From Bryopsis sp. KO-2023 (Eukaryota; Chlorophyta; Ulvophyceae; Bryopsidales; Bryopsidaceae): DNA of 64,000 nt. Position 1 is the stretch's first letter, and each line of letters starts with the position of its first letter. The stretch covers positions 62,001 through 126,000 of the forward strand of contig BSYQ01000011.1 in assembly GCA_030272585.1 (NCBI GenBank). The letters run 5' to 3'. A program made the translations under genes and the position numbers. The notes below the pieces were generated by a model, which did no database searches, had not been told where the DNA came from, and saw only the letters and a program-made list of their open reading frames with translations. Shown here piece by piece: positions 50,019 to 61,200 of this stretch.

Positions 50019-51836
50019 ATGGCTGAGGAGCCCAGTTTGCAGAATCTGTTGGACGAGCCCGACTTGAAGTGGATATTCGTGGGGGGGAAAGGAGGGGTGG
50101 GGAAAACCACTTGCTCGTGCAGTCTGGCGGTTCAGCTAGCCAAAGTGAGGGACAGTGTTTTGATCATATCAACGGATCCAGCACACAACCTCAGCGACGC
50201 TTTTCGACAGAAGTTCACGAGGGAACCAACCCCGGTGGACGGCTTTCAAAACTTATATGCCATGGTGAGGGGCTGTTTTGTTTTGTTTTGTTGGCTGCTG
50301 ATTTGCTTTGCTTTGCTCTGCTTTGAATGGAATTCTAGAATCATTGAGCAGGGATCAAAATTTCTTATGTTGATCAATCCCAACCTGGAGTTGCAGCAAG
50401 GTTCAGTAATAACTTTGCGGAATTTTTTTTGAGGCATTTTTGCATGCAAAATATCACCTGGCTGGTTTGATTCTACGGATGGGATCTATTTTTATACTTT
50501 CTTGAGGGCTTCGTTTCGCTTAGGAAATAGATCCAAACACTGAAACCACGGCATTGGATTTCTTGGACGAAAACGGTGGAGGGGATGGGTTCTTGGGGGA
50601 GCTCTCCAGTTCGATTCCTGGCATCGACGAAGCAATGAGTTTCGCTGAAGTCATGAAAATGGTGCAAACAATGGACTATTCTTGTGTGGTTTTTGACACA
50701 GCACCCACAGGTGAAACAAGGAAATTAAAATGAAATTTATTTTTTGGCTGGTGGTACATTATTTCCAAAAATATGCAAGAACCGAACAAAATAGAAAGAA
50801 GAAAGAATTCGATTGACCAAGTGAAGATACACAGAAATGTGTATTGAAACATCCTTCAACTTACGATTGCTGTATTTTTTTTTGTTGAATCAGGTCATAC
50901 GTTGAGACTTTTACAATTGCCAACAACCCTTGAAAAAGGGTTGAACAAATTGCTGAGCTTTCGAGGGGTGTTCACCAATATTATGGGGCAATTTTCGGGG
51001 CTGTTTGGGGGAGCTGATGGAGAAAATCCAACTGATAAATTAGTTCAGAAACTTGAGCAGCTCAAAGAAGTCGTCGAGAAGGTAAGTTTTTGTTTTAGAT
51101 TGTTGAATTTATCATGCATTCTCTCTCCTCAAATTTTTTAAACAATCGCTTTGTTTTCAACTTTCTACCTTTTTTTCGTTACACGACTAATTTTTCTTTT
51201 CAAATGGAGCTTCAAATTAAACGTCTTTTAATGCATATGCATCATCCAGCCCAGACTAAATTTCTTTTTCTTTGTTTTGCATTTTCATCTGGAAGGTCAA
51301 CCATCAATTCCGGCAAGCAGAGCTCACCACATTTGTCTGTGTTTGCATTCCGGAGTTCCTTTCTTTGTACGAAACTGAAAGGATGGTTCAAGAATTGGCC
51401 AAGTTTGAAATCGATGTGCACAACATAATCATCAACCAGATTATTTTCCCAGAAGAAGGTGAGCCAAAAATTTAAGTGAAAATGTCAGTACATTTTTTTT
51501 TCTCCCTTTATTATTAAAAGGGGTGTGTGTGTGTTAATAGAAGCGGAGACCTCCATGAAAAAGGTTTCTTTTTCAGTTTTTTGGGGTTTCTTTTTCCCTG
51601 CCTGATACGTTTTTCAATTTGCAGCGGAAGGGTCACGACTTCTGAAAGCGAGAGTCAGACTTCAGCAAAAATATCTGGACCAATTTGAAGATTTGTACGG
51701 CGATTTTCACCTGGTCAAGTTGCCTCTTTTGGAGGACGAAGTGAGGGGGTCCGATAAAATTCTAGAATTCTCCAGTAATTTAGTCAACCCTTACACGCCA
51801 ATTCCAGAAGATGCAGAAAGTCGGACCAGTCCCTAG
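50019..51836 (+). CDS. GET3: GET3/ArsA-type ATPase lacking the CXXC zinc motif
   Basis: Five exons with closed phase (50019-50264, 50524-50710, 50894-51081, 51296-51458, 51625-51836) encode 331 residues, the usual GET3 length. The deviant P-loop is [18 protein letters not shown], followed by [12 protein letters not shown] (switch I), the switch II block [17 protein letters not shown], the client-groove region LFGG and the A-loop region. GET3 is a dimeric cytosolic ATPase delivering tail-anchored proteins to the ER; two Cys per subunit (CXXC) clamp the dimer through zinc. At that site this protein reads [19 protein letters not shown], so both Cys are replaced (Ser and Leu). No transit peptide is apparent. 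Organelle GET3 paralogues in plants and algae also lack CXXC. The call as GET3 family is firm; cytosolic tail-anchor targeting is less certain. Confidence 0.92.
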
Positions 51837-53143
51837 ATTTTTGGGTTCCATGATTTCTCTAGATAAATGCCAGGCGGGGGTTTAATGTCAAGTTTCCTTC
51901 TTTAGTACTGCGTGGAGTCAAGTCAACTCACTTTTCTTGATTGATCTCTCCTGTTCGTGGAGGGTGCAAGAAGTGAATGGAAAGGGAACTGTGAGGAGAC
52001 TGTTTCAGGAATATCAGTTTTACTTCCTGTGGTTTGGGCACAAAATTCTTTCTGGGCTGCCTCTCCCTCCAAAGGAAGGGGGCAGTTGAATGGAGATGGG
52101 GTGTGGTTACAGGGAATGGTTTAGTCAGGGTTGACGCTGACCTACTGCTTGGTTGAGGAGAGGAAGATTTTCTTTTCCCACTTCTGTGATTTGCTTATCA
52201 ATGGGGAAATTGAAGTGTGTTGAATACACTCGTTCGCAACAGCGATACCGAGTGGTGAAACGGCCGCCAAAGAACGCTTTACAAAATGTAAGCAAAATAA
52301 ACGACCATACACCCAACCACCTTCTTCCTTAAATCTCTTCCTTGTCCTCCGAGTCTTCCCGACTAAACCCCATGACCGACTCAGTTCTGATCCCGTTTAC
52401 TGCATTCCACAAGTGTGAAACTTGTTGAAGGCACAATTGGGGGATTGCCATTGTGCATGATTTTGCCACGGAGATGGAACATAAGTTCAAATTTCCTGAT
52501 CACAGCATGCTTGCTGCTGTTCAGTTCAAATTCTTGTTCTGAAGCACACGTTACAAATCAATCCATAGAATATTACTAGAACGTCAACCCAGGGTCGAAC
52601 GTTCGACCAGCGCCTGCACGGGGACAAAGACTTTCGTCATGTGTATGCACAACGTTTTTAGATCACCTTTTCGACATAAAAAATGAAAAGAAAAAAGAAC
52701 TTGCAAAGTGTCACGCCCGCCCGCATCCATACAGTAAGAACACAACTGTCACCAAATAAACCTTTGTGCTTGATAATCCAAAAGAGGAATGAGAACCCCC
52801 TAAACCGTGCGAGCGAATTTTCCATCACTACACCTATTTAGGTGTGTTCTGATCCAATTTCACTTTTCAATATATCCCAATCTACCCCTCAAATCAAATT
52901 TTAGCCCAACCCCCCCCGATCGACGTTTCTCCTACCATCGCCACTCGATGAGGAACCCTACATATATATTCTTAAGATGAGTATAATCTCCCTTTTTTCA
53001 TTTCTTTTCCTTCTCAACTTGAGAGGAAAAAAAAGTTGCGTTGATCTTATGCGATCCTATATATATATCATTCCCCCACCCTAGTGGCTTTTCACATGGC
53101 AAATTGAAATAATGTATAAAACAACAAACGAAAGACCAATTAT
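51837..53143. other. 1.3 kb tail-to-tail spacer
   Basis: This spacer lies between the GET3-like stop and the GH17-like stop. It includes the 3' UTRs and A/T-rich simple sequence (TATATATA near 52961 and 53060). No gene is recognised. Confidence 0.4.
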
Positions 53144-55028
53144 TTACTCAGGAATGCCAATCTCTTTGAGCTTTCCTTCAGCGGTGTGGAGTCCAAAGTG
53201 ATATGCCACTTCACACTCTCGGTCCTTCTTTTTCTTGGCACCACAGCCAAACTCAGTGCTAAGGCCCAAGCAATCTTCACAAGGGACGTGCGTTCTCTTC
53301 CATTCAGCATCGAAAGCATCTCCAATGTAGTATGTCCTTCCACTGTTCTTGGTGGCTCCATGTACGTCAGAGACGAATGCATCCAGTGCACCCACATTTG
53401 GAACAGCCTGCAGATGGATTTCAGAAATTCAGGACATGAAGCTTCCACCTTCTTTATTGTATATTTGCTCCGTGAAATTCATATCAGACTCAATCAGAAT
53501 CAGGTTGTTGGGTAGAATTCAGAGAAGGAAAGTTACAGGAAAAAAGTAGGTGAGTCAGCTACATTTCCTTGGTTGGTCAAGCGGGCAGACAGGTTGGTAC
53601 TTCCAAGGCATGAGTCACAAAACTTTTCTTTGTTTCAGCTCCCCCCAAATAAACAATGTAAAAAAAAAATGCCCTCCCCTTGCTGGAGGTTGCTAAATCT
53701 TTATCTCACATCAGCAATAATATCATTACTGCATTCTTATTGACTACTCCATTCTTGTACTGCTTGCAAAAAAGTCTCTTTTCTGGCCCATGAAAGCTCA
53801 CCTGGAAACCGTCAAGGGTACCCTCCCTGCCAATTCCACAGCACTCTTCTCCCAGAGTTGGCCAACCGGTGTTGCAGATCTTAACTTCCATATTGTGAAT
53901 CATAGCGATGACCGCTGCCTTTTGGTCAACGAACACACCAGTCTCCGTGCAGTCTTCAGGGAACGCACACTGAGCTGGGATACCACCCCAGTATGGTTGC
54001 ATGTTCATGCAGAGGAAATCAGATGCTGCGATCGTGCTATTCAGGTCACTGCTAAACTCGAGAATGTTCCATGTCTCTGCAGTTCCGACAGGGATTTTCA
54101 TGCCCAACTTTTTGATCATAGCCTTGGCTCTGTTGATGAACCTGGCAACGCCCTTGTCCGTAATCTGCATGACATGCATGATGTCGTCAAGCATTGTATG
54201 AGTGTGAGCTCGTGGTGACTATTTTCCACTAAAATGCCAACAAATGGGAAGAGGAATACCACCTTCATTGGGCCTATTAGAGAACCAGTCCTGGGTGTGC
54301 TCCCAATTCTCTGACTATCATTTTGAGCACCATTGGATTCATGGGGATGGTAGAGGGACTGTGCGCTTCTAAGATCAATTTTCGTTTCGCGCACCTTGGA
54401 CGTGCTGGTCACTTCGTCTCCGACAACAACGCCTGCAACAACCTTGCCGTTGTATGCTTTCAGAATGGTTGAGAGCATTTTAAGCTCGCTCGTGTTGTCC
54501 TCGTCACTGTCGCTGATGTAGAGTCCAAGCATCACGGTCATACCGTTCTTCTTGGCGAACTTCATGATAGCCATAGTGGACTCCGAGCAAGTCGCGATAG
54601 ACCTGAGACGGATGCTGTCGGCGACCTTACTGATAGCGGCTAAGTCCTTGGCAACCCTGCCACTGTCTGGCGAAGAGAAAGCAACGCAAACAAAGTATGG
54701 TGGTTACTGGAAATGCACGAAATAGTCCAGCAAACAGATCCAGTCTCACCAACAACATCGCTATGGACACAGAGGTGGACTCCCTCGACTTGGTAGCGTT
54801 CTACACTTCACTTTGCTGTGCCGCAGCTAACTGTGATGACTTCCCTCATATTTGACGTGCACATATGCTTGATTTAAACATGCTTCGAGGTCAAAACAGC
54901 TTCTCACCAAGGCAAATCCCCGTGCTCCGAGGCGAGAATGGCTCGTAAACAACGCCCTGAAGTTTTCCCTGCGCCACGCCATAGAGGCAAAGCGTGGCAG
55001 CAACAACCAGAAGCAAGCGGAAAGTCAT
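53144..55028 (-). CDS. Secreted GH17-like (beta-1,3-glucanase family) protein with altered catalytic site
   Basis: Four exons with closed phase (54908-55028, 54395-54666, 53802-54218, 53144-53407) encode 357 residues. MTFRLLLVVAATLCLYGVAQG is a signal peptide. The fold signatures follow the GH17 TIM barrel. They are KLQGVVYEPFSP, a Leu/Ile-rich strand, GVVVGDEVTST (acid/base Glu region, usually VGNE), AETWNILEF, FLCMNMQPYWGG, VKICNTGWPTLGEECCG and YYIGDAFDAEWK near the end. GH17 enzymes hydrolyse or transfer beta-1,3-glucan in walls and storage glucan. In active members the nucleophile is the Glu of ETGWP; here that residue is Asn (NTGWP). The Glu of GDEV is kept. The protein may therefore be a glucan-binding or weakly active relative. 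Cys pairs suggest an extracellular, disulfide-bonded form. Confidence 0.8.
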
Positions 55029-55817
55029 ATTGAAGGCTATCGTCCTGCACAAATACACAGCATTTTGAGAAACTTTCCCTGTCGATATTTATCGTCCATG
55101 CCTTCGCAGAAGGCACAACTAACTCAACGAACAACCACAAACAACGGTATCGCAGGACTACTGGTGTCTCTGGACGCACACCGTGTAGCGCACTTGTGTG
55201 AAAAGCACGCCAACGGCCGTCACAACAAGCACGACGAGGTACCTGTTTTAGTCCCTTCCTCTTTTACGCCTGTTCTGAGCCTCAGAATCGGAAGTTGGGC
55301 TTATGTTGCGGTGGAACAACACAGTCACGAATTGGGCGCGTCACACGTGGCTGTAATCAAAGGATCACGACGCCAACTGCTTGCAGCAGGAACGTTGATT
55401 TGCAAGTTTTTTTCCCCTCTTCAACAAGCGGAGAAAACGTTGGGTGGACTTCCTTTTACACTGCTGGGCGGGACGGGAAACATACAACCCTTGCATCCCA
55501 GTACATCGTTACACATTTGCTTTGTAGGGCATGGATTCTATTGACGAGAGCGCTTGTACCAATCTGGGCGATTAAAAAGTATTTCTACACCCACAAGCAA
55601 TCTGCGGTTTTATCTCCGCAACCTATCCAATGCGTTCCCATCCATTAGTGTTTGCGTCCATGGACGCAAACGTTGCTGTCGCGCGCGCCTCAGGAGCAAC
55701 TGTACTGGGAATCGATTTTTATTGCGCTGGAAACGACCAAGTGATTAAAAATTTAAGGAAAAAAAAGGCCAACAGTCTCAACAGCAACAAACCACCCCTG
55801 AAATTTAATGGAACATT
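55029..55817. other. Intergenic spacer with a 22-bp perfect palindrome
   Basis: About 790 bp of moderately CpG-rich sequence between the start of the GH17-like gene and the stop of the YceD gene. The palindrome at 55650-55671 centres on CCATGG. Plus-strand frames (55065-55544 and 55630-56007) are open but resemble no family. Confidence 0.4.
55650..55671. repeat. 22-bp perfect palindrome
   Basis: Eleven-base half-sites (GTTTGCGTCCA and its complement) abut without a loop. It lies about 150 bp from the YceD gene stop and 620 bp upstream of the GH17-like start. A dimeric DNA-binding protein site is possible but unproven. Confidence 0.6.
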
Positions 55818-57750
55818 TCATTTGTCCAATTTTTTCCTCAGTTGGTCGAGCCCTGAAAATGCATTCACTGCTGGAGAATCCTGGTCTCCACCAGCGATCC
55901 AAGCTGGTCTTCCACCAGGTCCGACCACTACATCTTTCATACAGTTTGGACCTCCGCAAATGCACATCGACGGTACCTCACCATCAATGGAATCGACCAC
56001 AGCCTGAACAAGGGCAACCAAAACATCAACATAATCATCCCGACTAGAGAAGAAATATCATTTCCCTCAACATTGGACTAAGCCATGGAGTTCCATTTGA
56101 GGAATCTGCTAGCACACACCTAAAAGCACCAACACTATTCCAAGGTCAAAAGTAAAGCTAGAAAACGCGAAAGAGAAAAAAAAACGGGCACGAAGACATA
56201 AACACGTACTGAATAAAGATATTGAGTTCCTGGTGTCACCTGAGTGGTATCCAAATAATTAGAACTGGCTGGGAACGGCAGTTCATCCATATCCACGCAT
56301 TCTTCCATAGTGGAGGCTTTGTTATTGGTCCAAACTTGGTATCGGCAGGAAAAAGGATGCATGAAACCAGCAAAGCACCGGGAGCACCTCAGCATCAGCG
56401 TTGTCTCAATATCGCCTCGCAAAAAATAGCCTTTGGAAATTTTGGAGACATTGAGGGATATTTGAACCTCAGATTCCTTGCAGCCCTGCGATGGATCAGG
56501 AAATCATGGCGAAAGAGTTTGTCAGGAAGAAATTTCGATGAATGGTCAAACTACAACTCCCTTCGCATTGAAGGCAGGGTGCCATTCACATCATACTTAT
56601 AAATTTGAAGGTAGCTGACCTGAGCTGATTTATGATTTTCACTTAAAAACCATTGAGGAAATCGGGGTCCTGAGAACCCAAGTACTCAGTGCAAAGCACA
56701 TTCTTTCGTCTGCACCTGTAATATACTAGAACTGAATTTTCTGACACAAGAGCAAACTCACAAAAAATATTATAGAGCTCAGAATTCAATAGATTGAGCT
56801 TTCGAATAACAACGATAAACAAATCAACCAACAAAGCCAGCAATATCACATTCCCGATTACCTTTTCAGTACAAGAGACTTTCCATTATCACCTTGGCTT
56901 CGAGTTGGTCGATTTGTGATTCCAAAGGCAAATCTCCCACGGTGGTGGTCAACACGATGGCCGATTCGTCACAGCAACGATCCAAAAATCCCCTCGTAAA
57001 CACCATAGGTCCCCGAGTTATCTTTTTCTTACTTCTCTTTCGTTTCTTACTCTCCGCTGGAACCTGAGATTTGCTCCTGTGAAGAGCCTTAACTTCAAAC
57101 TGAGACAAATTTCTTGACACTGGATTCATCACCACTCGTGTGGGTGGGCTCATTTTCAGCCTGGTCCCAGTGATGCTCCGATGACTGACATAGTAAGGAC
57201 TTGATCTTGGAAACGATGAGAGAGATAAAACCATATTGAAGAACTGGTTTATCTTCTTTATCTTGTTGATGGAGAAATGGCAACTGGTTTTAGGAAACCT
57301 GTGAACATTTGCGATTAAATTTCACCAGCAAAGCATTGTTGTGGGGAGTATAATGAATCGAAATTGAGGAGGCTCATATCCAAGTAGAAATTCCCACAAA
57401 GATCTTTCCCAAAGATTTTCAGGTCTTGAAAGGCCATCACATGCAAACACACTCCTTGTACATCAAGAATTTTGTCAAAATTCTACAAAATCAGTGCATT
57501 TGAGTTCAAAAATGGATTGTGGCTTGTATTGATCTAACCAAAAAAAGTTGCCATATGGAAAAAATAGTTTTTTCCTCTGAAGCAAAAGAGTGTGCAGCCG
57601 GAAAGACGACTCAAGGGACCTCAAACCCACCAAATATTTGACGAGAAAGAAGAGAGCAACGAACAAAACCACCACGACGATTTCGAATTCAAAGCCTGCG
57701 CACGGTCCGCCGCCCCGTGCTCTGTTACGCGCACCAACTCTCCTCGACAT
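55818..57750 (-). CDS. YceD/DUF177-family protein with membrane or organelle leader
   Basis: Exons 56893-57234, 56240-56485 and 55818-56003 join in phase 0 and give 257 residues from ATG 57234. The conserved core is the DUF177/YceD block: GDIETTLMLRCSRCFAGF with its CxRC motif, then an acidic ECVDMDELPFP segment. The C-terminus NAFSGLDQLRKKLDK matches the family's NPFxxLxxLK end. Bacterial YceD is needed for 23S rRNA accumulation, and plant homologues act in plastids. The preceding exon begins MVLSLSSFPRSSPYYVSHRS, Ser/Arg-rich like a transit peptide, followed by Lys/Arg-rich sequence (ESKKRKRSKKK). A further open segment ending upstream at ATG 57750 (MSRRVGARNRARGGG, then a hydrophobic EIVVVVLFVALFFLVKYL) could be a first exon adding a signal anchor. 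That combination would suit a bipartite leader, but the junction is not proven. Confidence 0.7.
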
Positions 57751-58228
57751 CCTCCAGAAAGTGCATCAGTCAAGTTGTGAGAGAAATCGACTGGAGAATC
57801 ACTGAAGAACGAAATGTCTTGAGAAGAGTGACTAATAGTGGGACGTGTGTGCGCTTGACAGAATCACAGGCGGGCGCCCTTCCGTTGTTTCGAATTCATC
57901 TGGGTACATGGGCGACGCAACAGGAGGCGTTTTCCTCGAGATACGTTGCTGAAAACGCAGAGTTACGTGCCCCTCGACGTCACGCGATCGAGCGACGGCG
58001 GTTTCCAGTAAGGAAATGGAGAGAACTGACATCTGTTCCCTGTTTACATACAAATATCTGAAAATATTTTCAACTGTGACGTCTCTGGGGCCTTTCGTTC
58101 GTCCTTCTTTAACTTCACGGAATTGTCTCCTTGTTTCTGGTGGTTGTACAGAGATATTTGACTCCAATCTGTCGTGCCACAGATCTTTCTTGCAACGAGG
58201 GGGAATTTAGTGGAGTCGTCACGTTTCG
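57751..58228. promoter_or_regulatory. Divergent promoter, YceD and octotricopeptide genes
   Basis: About 480 bp of CpG-rich sequence between two divergent starts. No specific element is identified. Confidence 0.45.
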
Positions 58229-61200
58229 ATGTTGGAGGCGCCGCCAGGCGTCGCCTGGCAGGCTTGTCGGCGGTTGGTGAAACGCAGTGGCGGCGGGAGA
58301 ACTTGCTTGTCGTGTGGGGGTCAATCACGAGCGAAGTCATGCTTTCCGTCGTTGGAAGAAGTCGAAGATTTGGAGGAAGCGTCGTGGGCCACACGTATAC
58401 AAGTGAGAACCGGAAAACTGGCAAGACCGACTTCAAGAAAAAAAATTGTCATTATTTTTTTTGAAAACATTTAAGCAAAAATATTGGAATGGCAGGCACA
58501 AGGTTACAGGGTTAGGATATGACTCAGAAGTGAACATTTTGTATTTCCTACATCCTCTTTCGTGAAGATACATATATAAACATGGACCTCTGCCCCCAAC
58601 CCCTCACCAAAGGAGCTTTGCTTCTTGTTTACCCATAGTGGAATATTGTGCATCTATCTAAATCTGTACATTATTTGCAAATGCATTAACTGTGGGAAGA
58701 CATCGAAGAAATATCCAATTAAATGGAAAAAATGAATTCTGATTCAGAAATCCCAAGGATCACAGTACATGGACGATGAAACTCCTGCCAGCACTTATTT
58801 CAAAAGACCAAGGATAGAGGACGATTACTACGTTCGACCCAGTCGATTTGGAAACGAGTTTTTGAGCGATCCCCCCCTGACTCCGGGAGTCGTCCGGGAT
58901 CCGATTCATAGGGAGCCTCATAGGGAGCCTCATAGAGACCCAGGCTTCGTAAATTTCAGAAGAATGGAAGAGCCTGTGGAAGTGCTGGCGAAGGTGTTGT
59001 GGATTTTTTGAAAATAACTCCTTAAAGAACAGTTCTAATTTTAAGACTTTGAAACAAAGATCAACATCGCCCCATTTCCACAGCTATTTTATTTATTTAT
59101 TATTTTATATTTTGAATATGGTCACCTGGATGGCCTATCTTATTTTTTTGCTTGAACAATATTTTGTCGAAAACAGAATGCTGGGAAAACATGAGGGATA
59201 GTTTTTTTCGTTTTGAACAAGCGTAAGTGATGCATTTTTTCTTCCATCATGTATTGTCGGAGGTTGATATTTCTTCGATTATGCACTAATTTCGTTCTTC
59301 TTTCCATCGCTGGTTTTTTATGTTATGTAGTTGAAAGATTTGTCGATATGCCTGGGAACAAGCCAAGTGGAAGCTGCGTTCTCCAAGTTGAAACTGTTCA
59401 ATCCTCCCCCTTCATTTGCATTATTGGATGAAGTGACCAGGATGTCTTTGGGAAAAATACCGGACATGAATTTGTGGCAAGTTTGCTGCATGTTTCAGTC
59501 GTGTGCCCGCATGAATTATAAAAAAGTGGATCTGTTGGATGCTCTTTCAGAGGTGAGCAAAAAACGATTATCTTTTTATTTTTTTTGGTTGGGTGAACTT
59601 TATTTGAAGCCAGAAGGGTTTCTTGTATGTTGGGAGGAGAAGGGGTTAGAATTCAATGATGTTTACATTTTGCCTGTATGTTAAATTTTTGATGCAAGAC
59701 CAGTGAGTCGTATTTTCTAGGTTTTTTTCTCAAACTCTCTTAGGCTTGTAGCACTTGTCATTGCAATATTTTGCACCCTCCGTTTCTTACATCAGAAATA
59801 TCCTTCTAGCTTTTTTCTTCGTTTGAAAAATGCTGAAAAAATAAATCTCTGGAAACCATCTGATACTGGTGTAAGGGAGTGATGTCAGATCCTGACGTTC
59901 AAGACTGACTGGTGACCTTTCATGTTTTTTTTGGAAGGTTGTGCTGAAGCATGGGACTCCGCTGGAGGTTGACCCTCGACACTTGTCAAACTTGTTCTAT
60001 GCAATAGGTCTTTTTCACAGGCGAACAGCTGGCACCGCGAAGGTGGGATTCTTCATAATAATTCTATTTAGACCTGCAAGTTGGCTCCTTCCTCAATTCT
60101 GATTTGTCAGTCCAATTCGACAAGTTGGTTTCATCCTTCCGGGTTGTACATGCATTGCATGCATACATGTTTATATACTTGTTTTTTATTGATTTGTTTG
60201 ATTTGATTTCGCTTTCCCCTCCTAGGTACGATTCGACCAGCACAAGCAAGCCTGGCCGTCTCAAGGGAAGCTGATCAACACTTTGATTGCAAACATGCGG
60301 TCCAGTACATTCATCGAAGAATTGTCAGAACATGACAGCGTCAGTCTGCTGTATGCGTTTGGGCAGCTGTTGTTGCCAGATGTCAAGGACATCGTTCGCT
60401 CCATCTACGACCATCTCAACCATCCAAATCACATAACTCAACTGACGGAAGTGCAAATAATGACGTTGCTGAGCTCATTCGTACAGGTATGGATTTGGCT
60501 TTGACGTCAATTTCACCCCCTTACAAAATTATGAAAACACGTCAGGCATGTCAGCGCTACACACACCTTGTTTTAATGAAGTGTTCTGTTGTTTTCTTTT
60601 CATCAGCAAAGGGGTAAGCTCCAAAGGTATTTACCAGCCAGTGATCTTGTCACTGTGGGATTAGATAGTGCGGGGTCATCTGAGTGAGGATATATCAGCA
60701 CTGATGAACGATGGCAATACCATCTGAGTTCTATGATTGATGTGTTGCCAGATCGGGGTACGGAACGACGAGCTGCTGAAAGCAGTGATTTTGGAGCTCC
60801 AGAAAATATCTTCGTTGTCCCTCTTTCGAGAGGAAGAGCTCTCCACAATCGTTTACTCCCTGGGGGTTTTGAAATTCGCCGATCCGGGGGTCCCCAAGGT
60901 GCTCAGCATGGTGTTTGAAGAAGTGATAAAGCCCATGCGATTGACGGAGCTTTCGGAGCGAGCTCTGGTGAATCTTGTCTATGGATTGGGGCAGCAAAGG
61001 TCGTTGCATGGCTTCGAACGGAATGCATATTTCCCACGTCTTTTCGAAGAAGTCAGGAGAGAGAGCAGGTTGGAGCTCTACACGAATCAGGGCTTGTGTA
61101 ACTTGATATACACGATGGGGATTCTCAGGTGAGAGTTTTTTTGCTTTTTTTTAAACGTCCTGAGTTTTGGAAAGTTTTGGTATGATTCCGATTGCATTTT

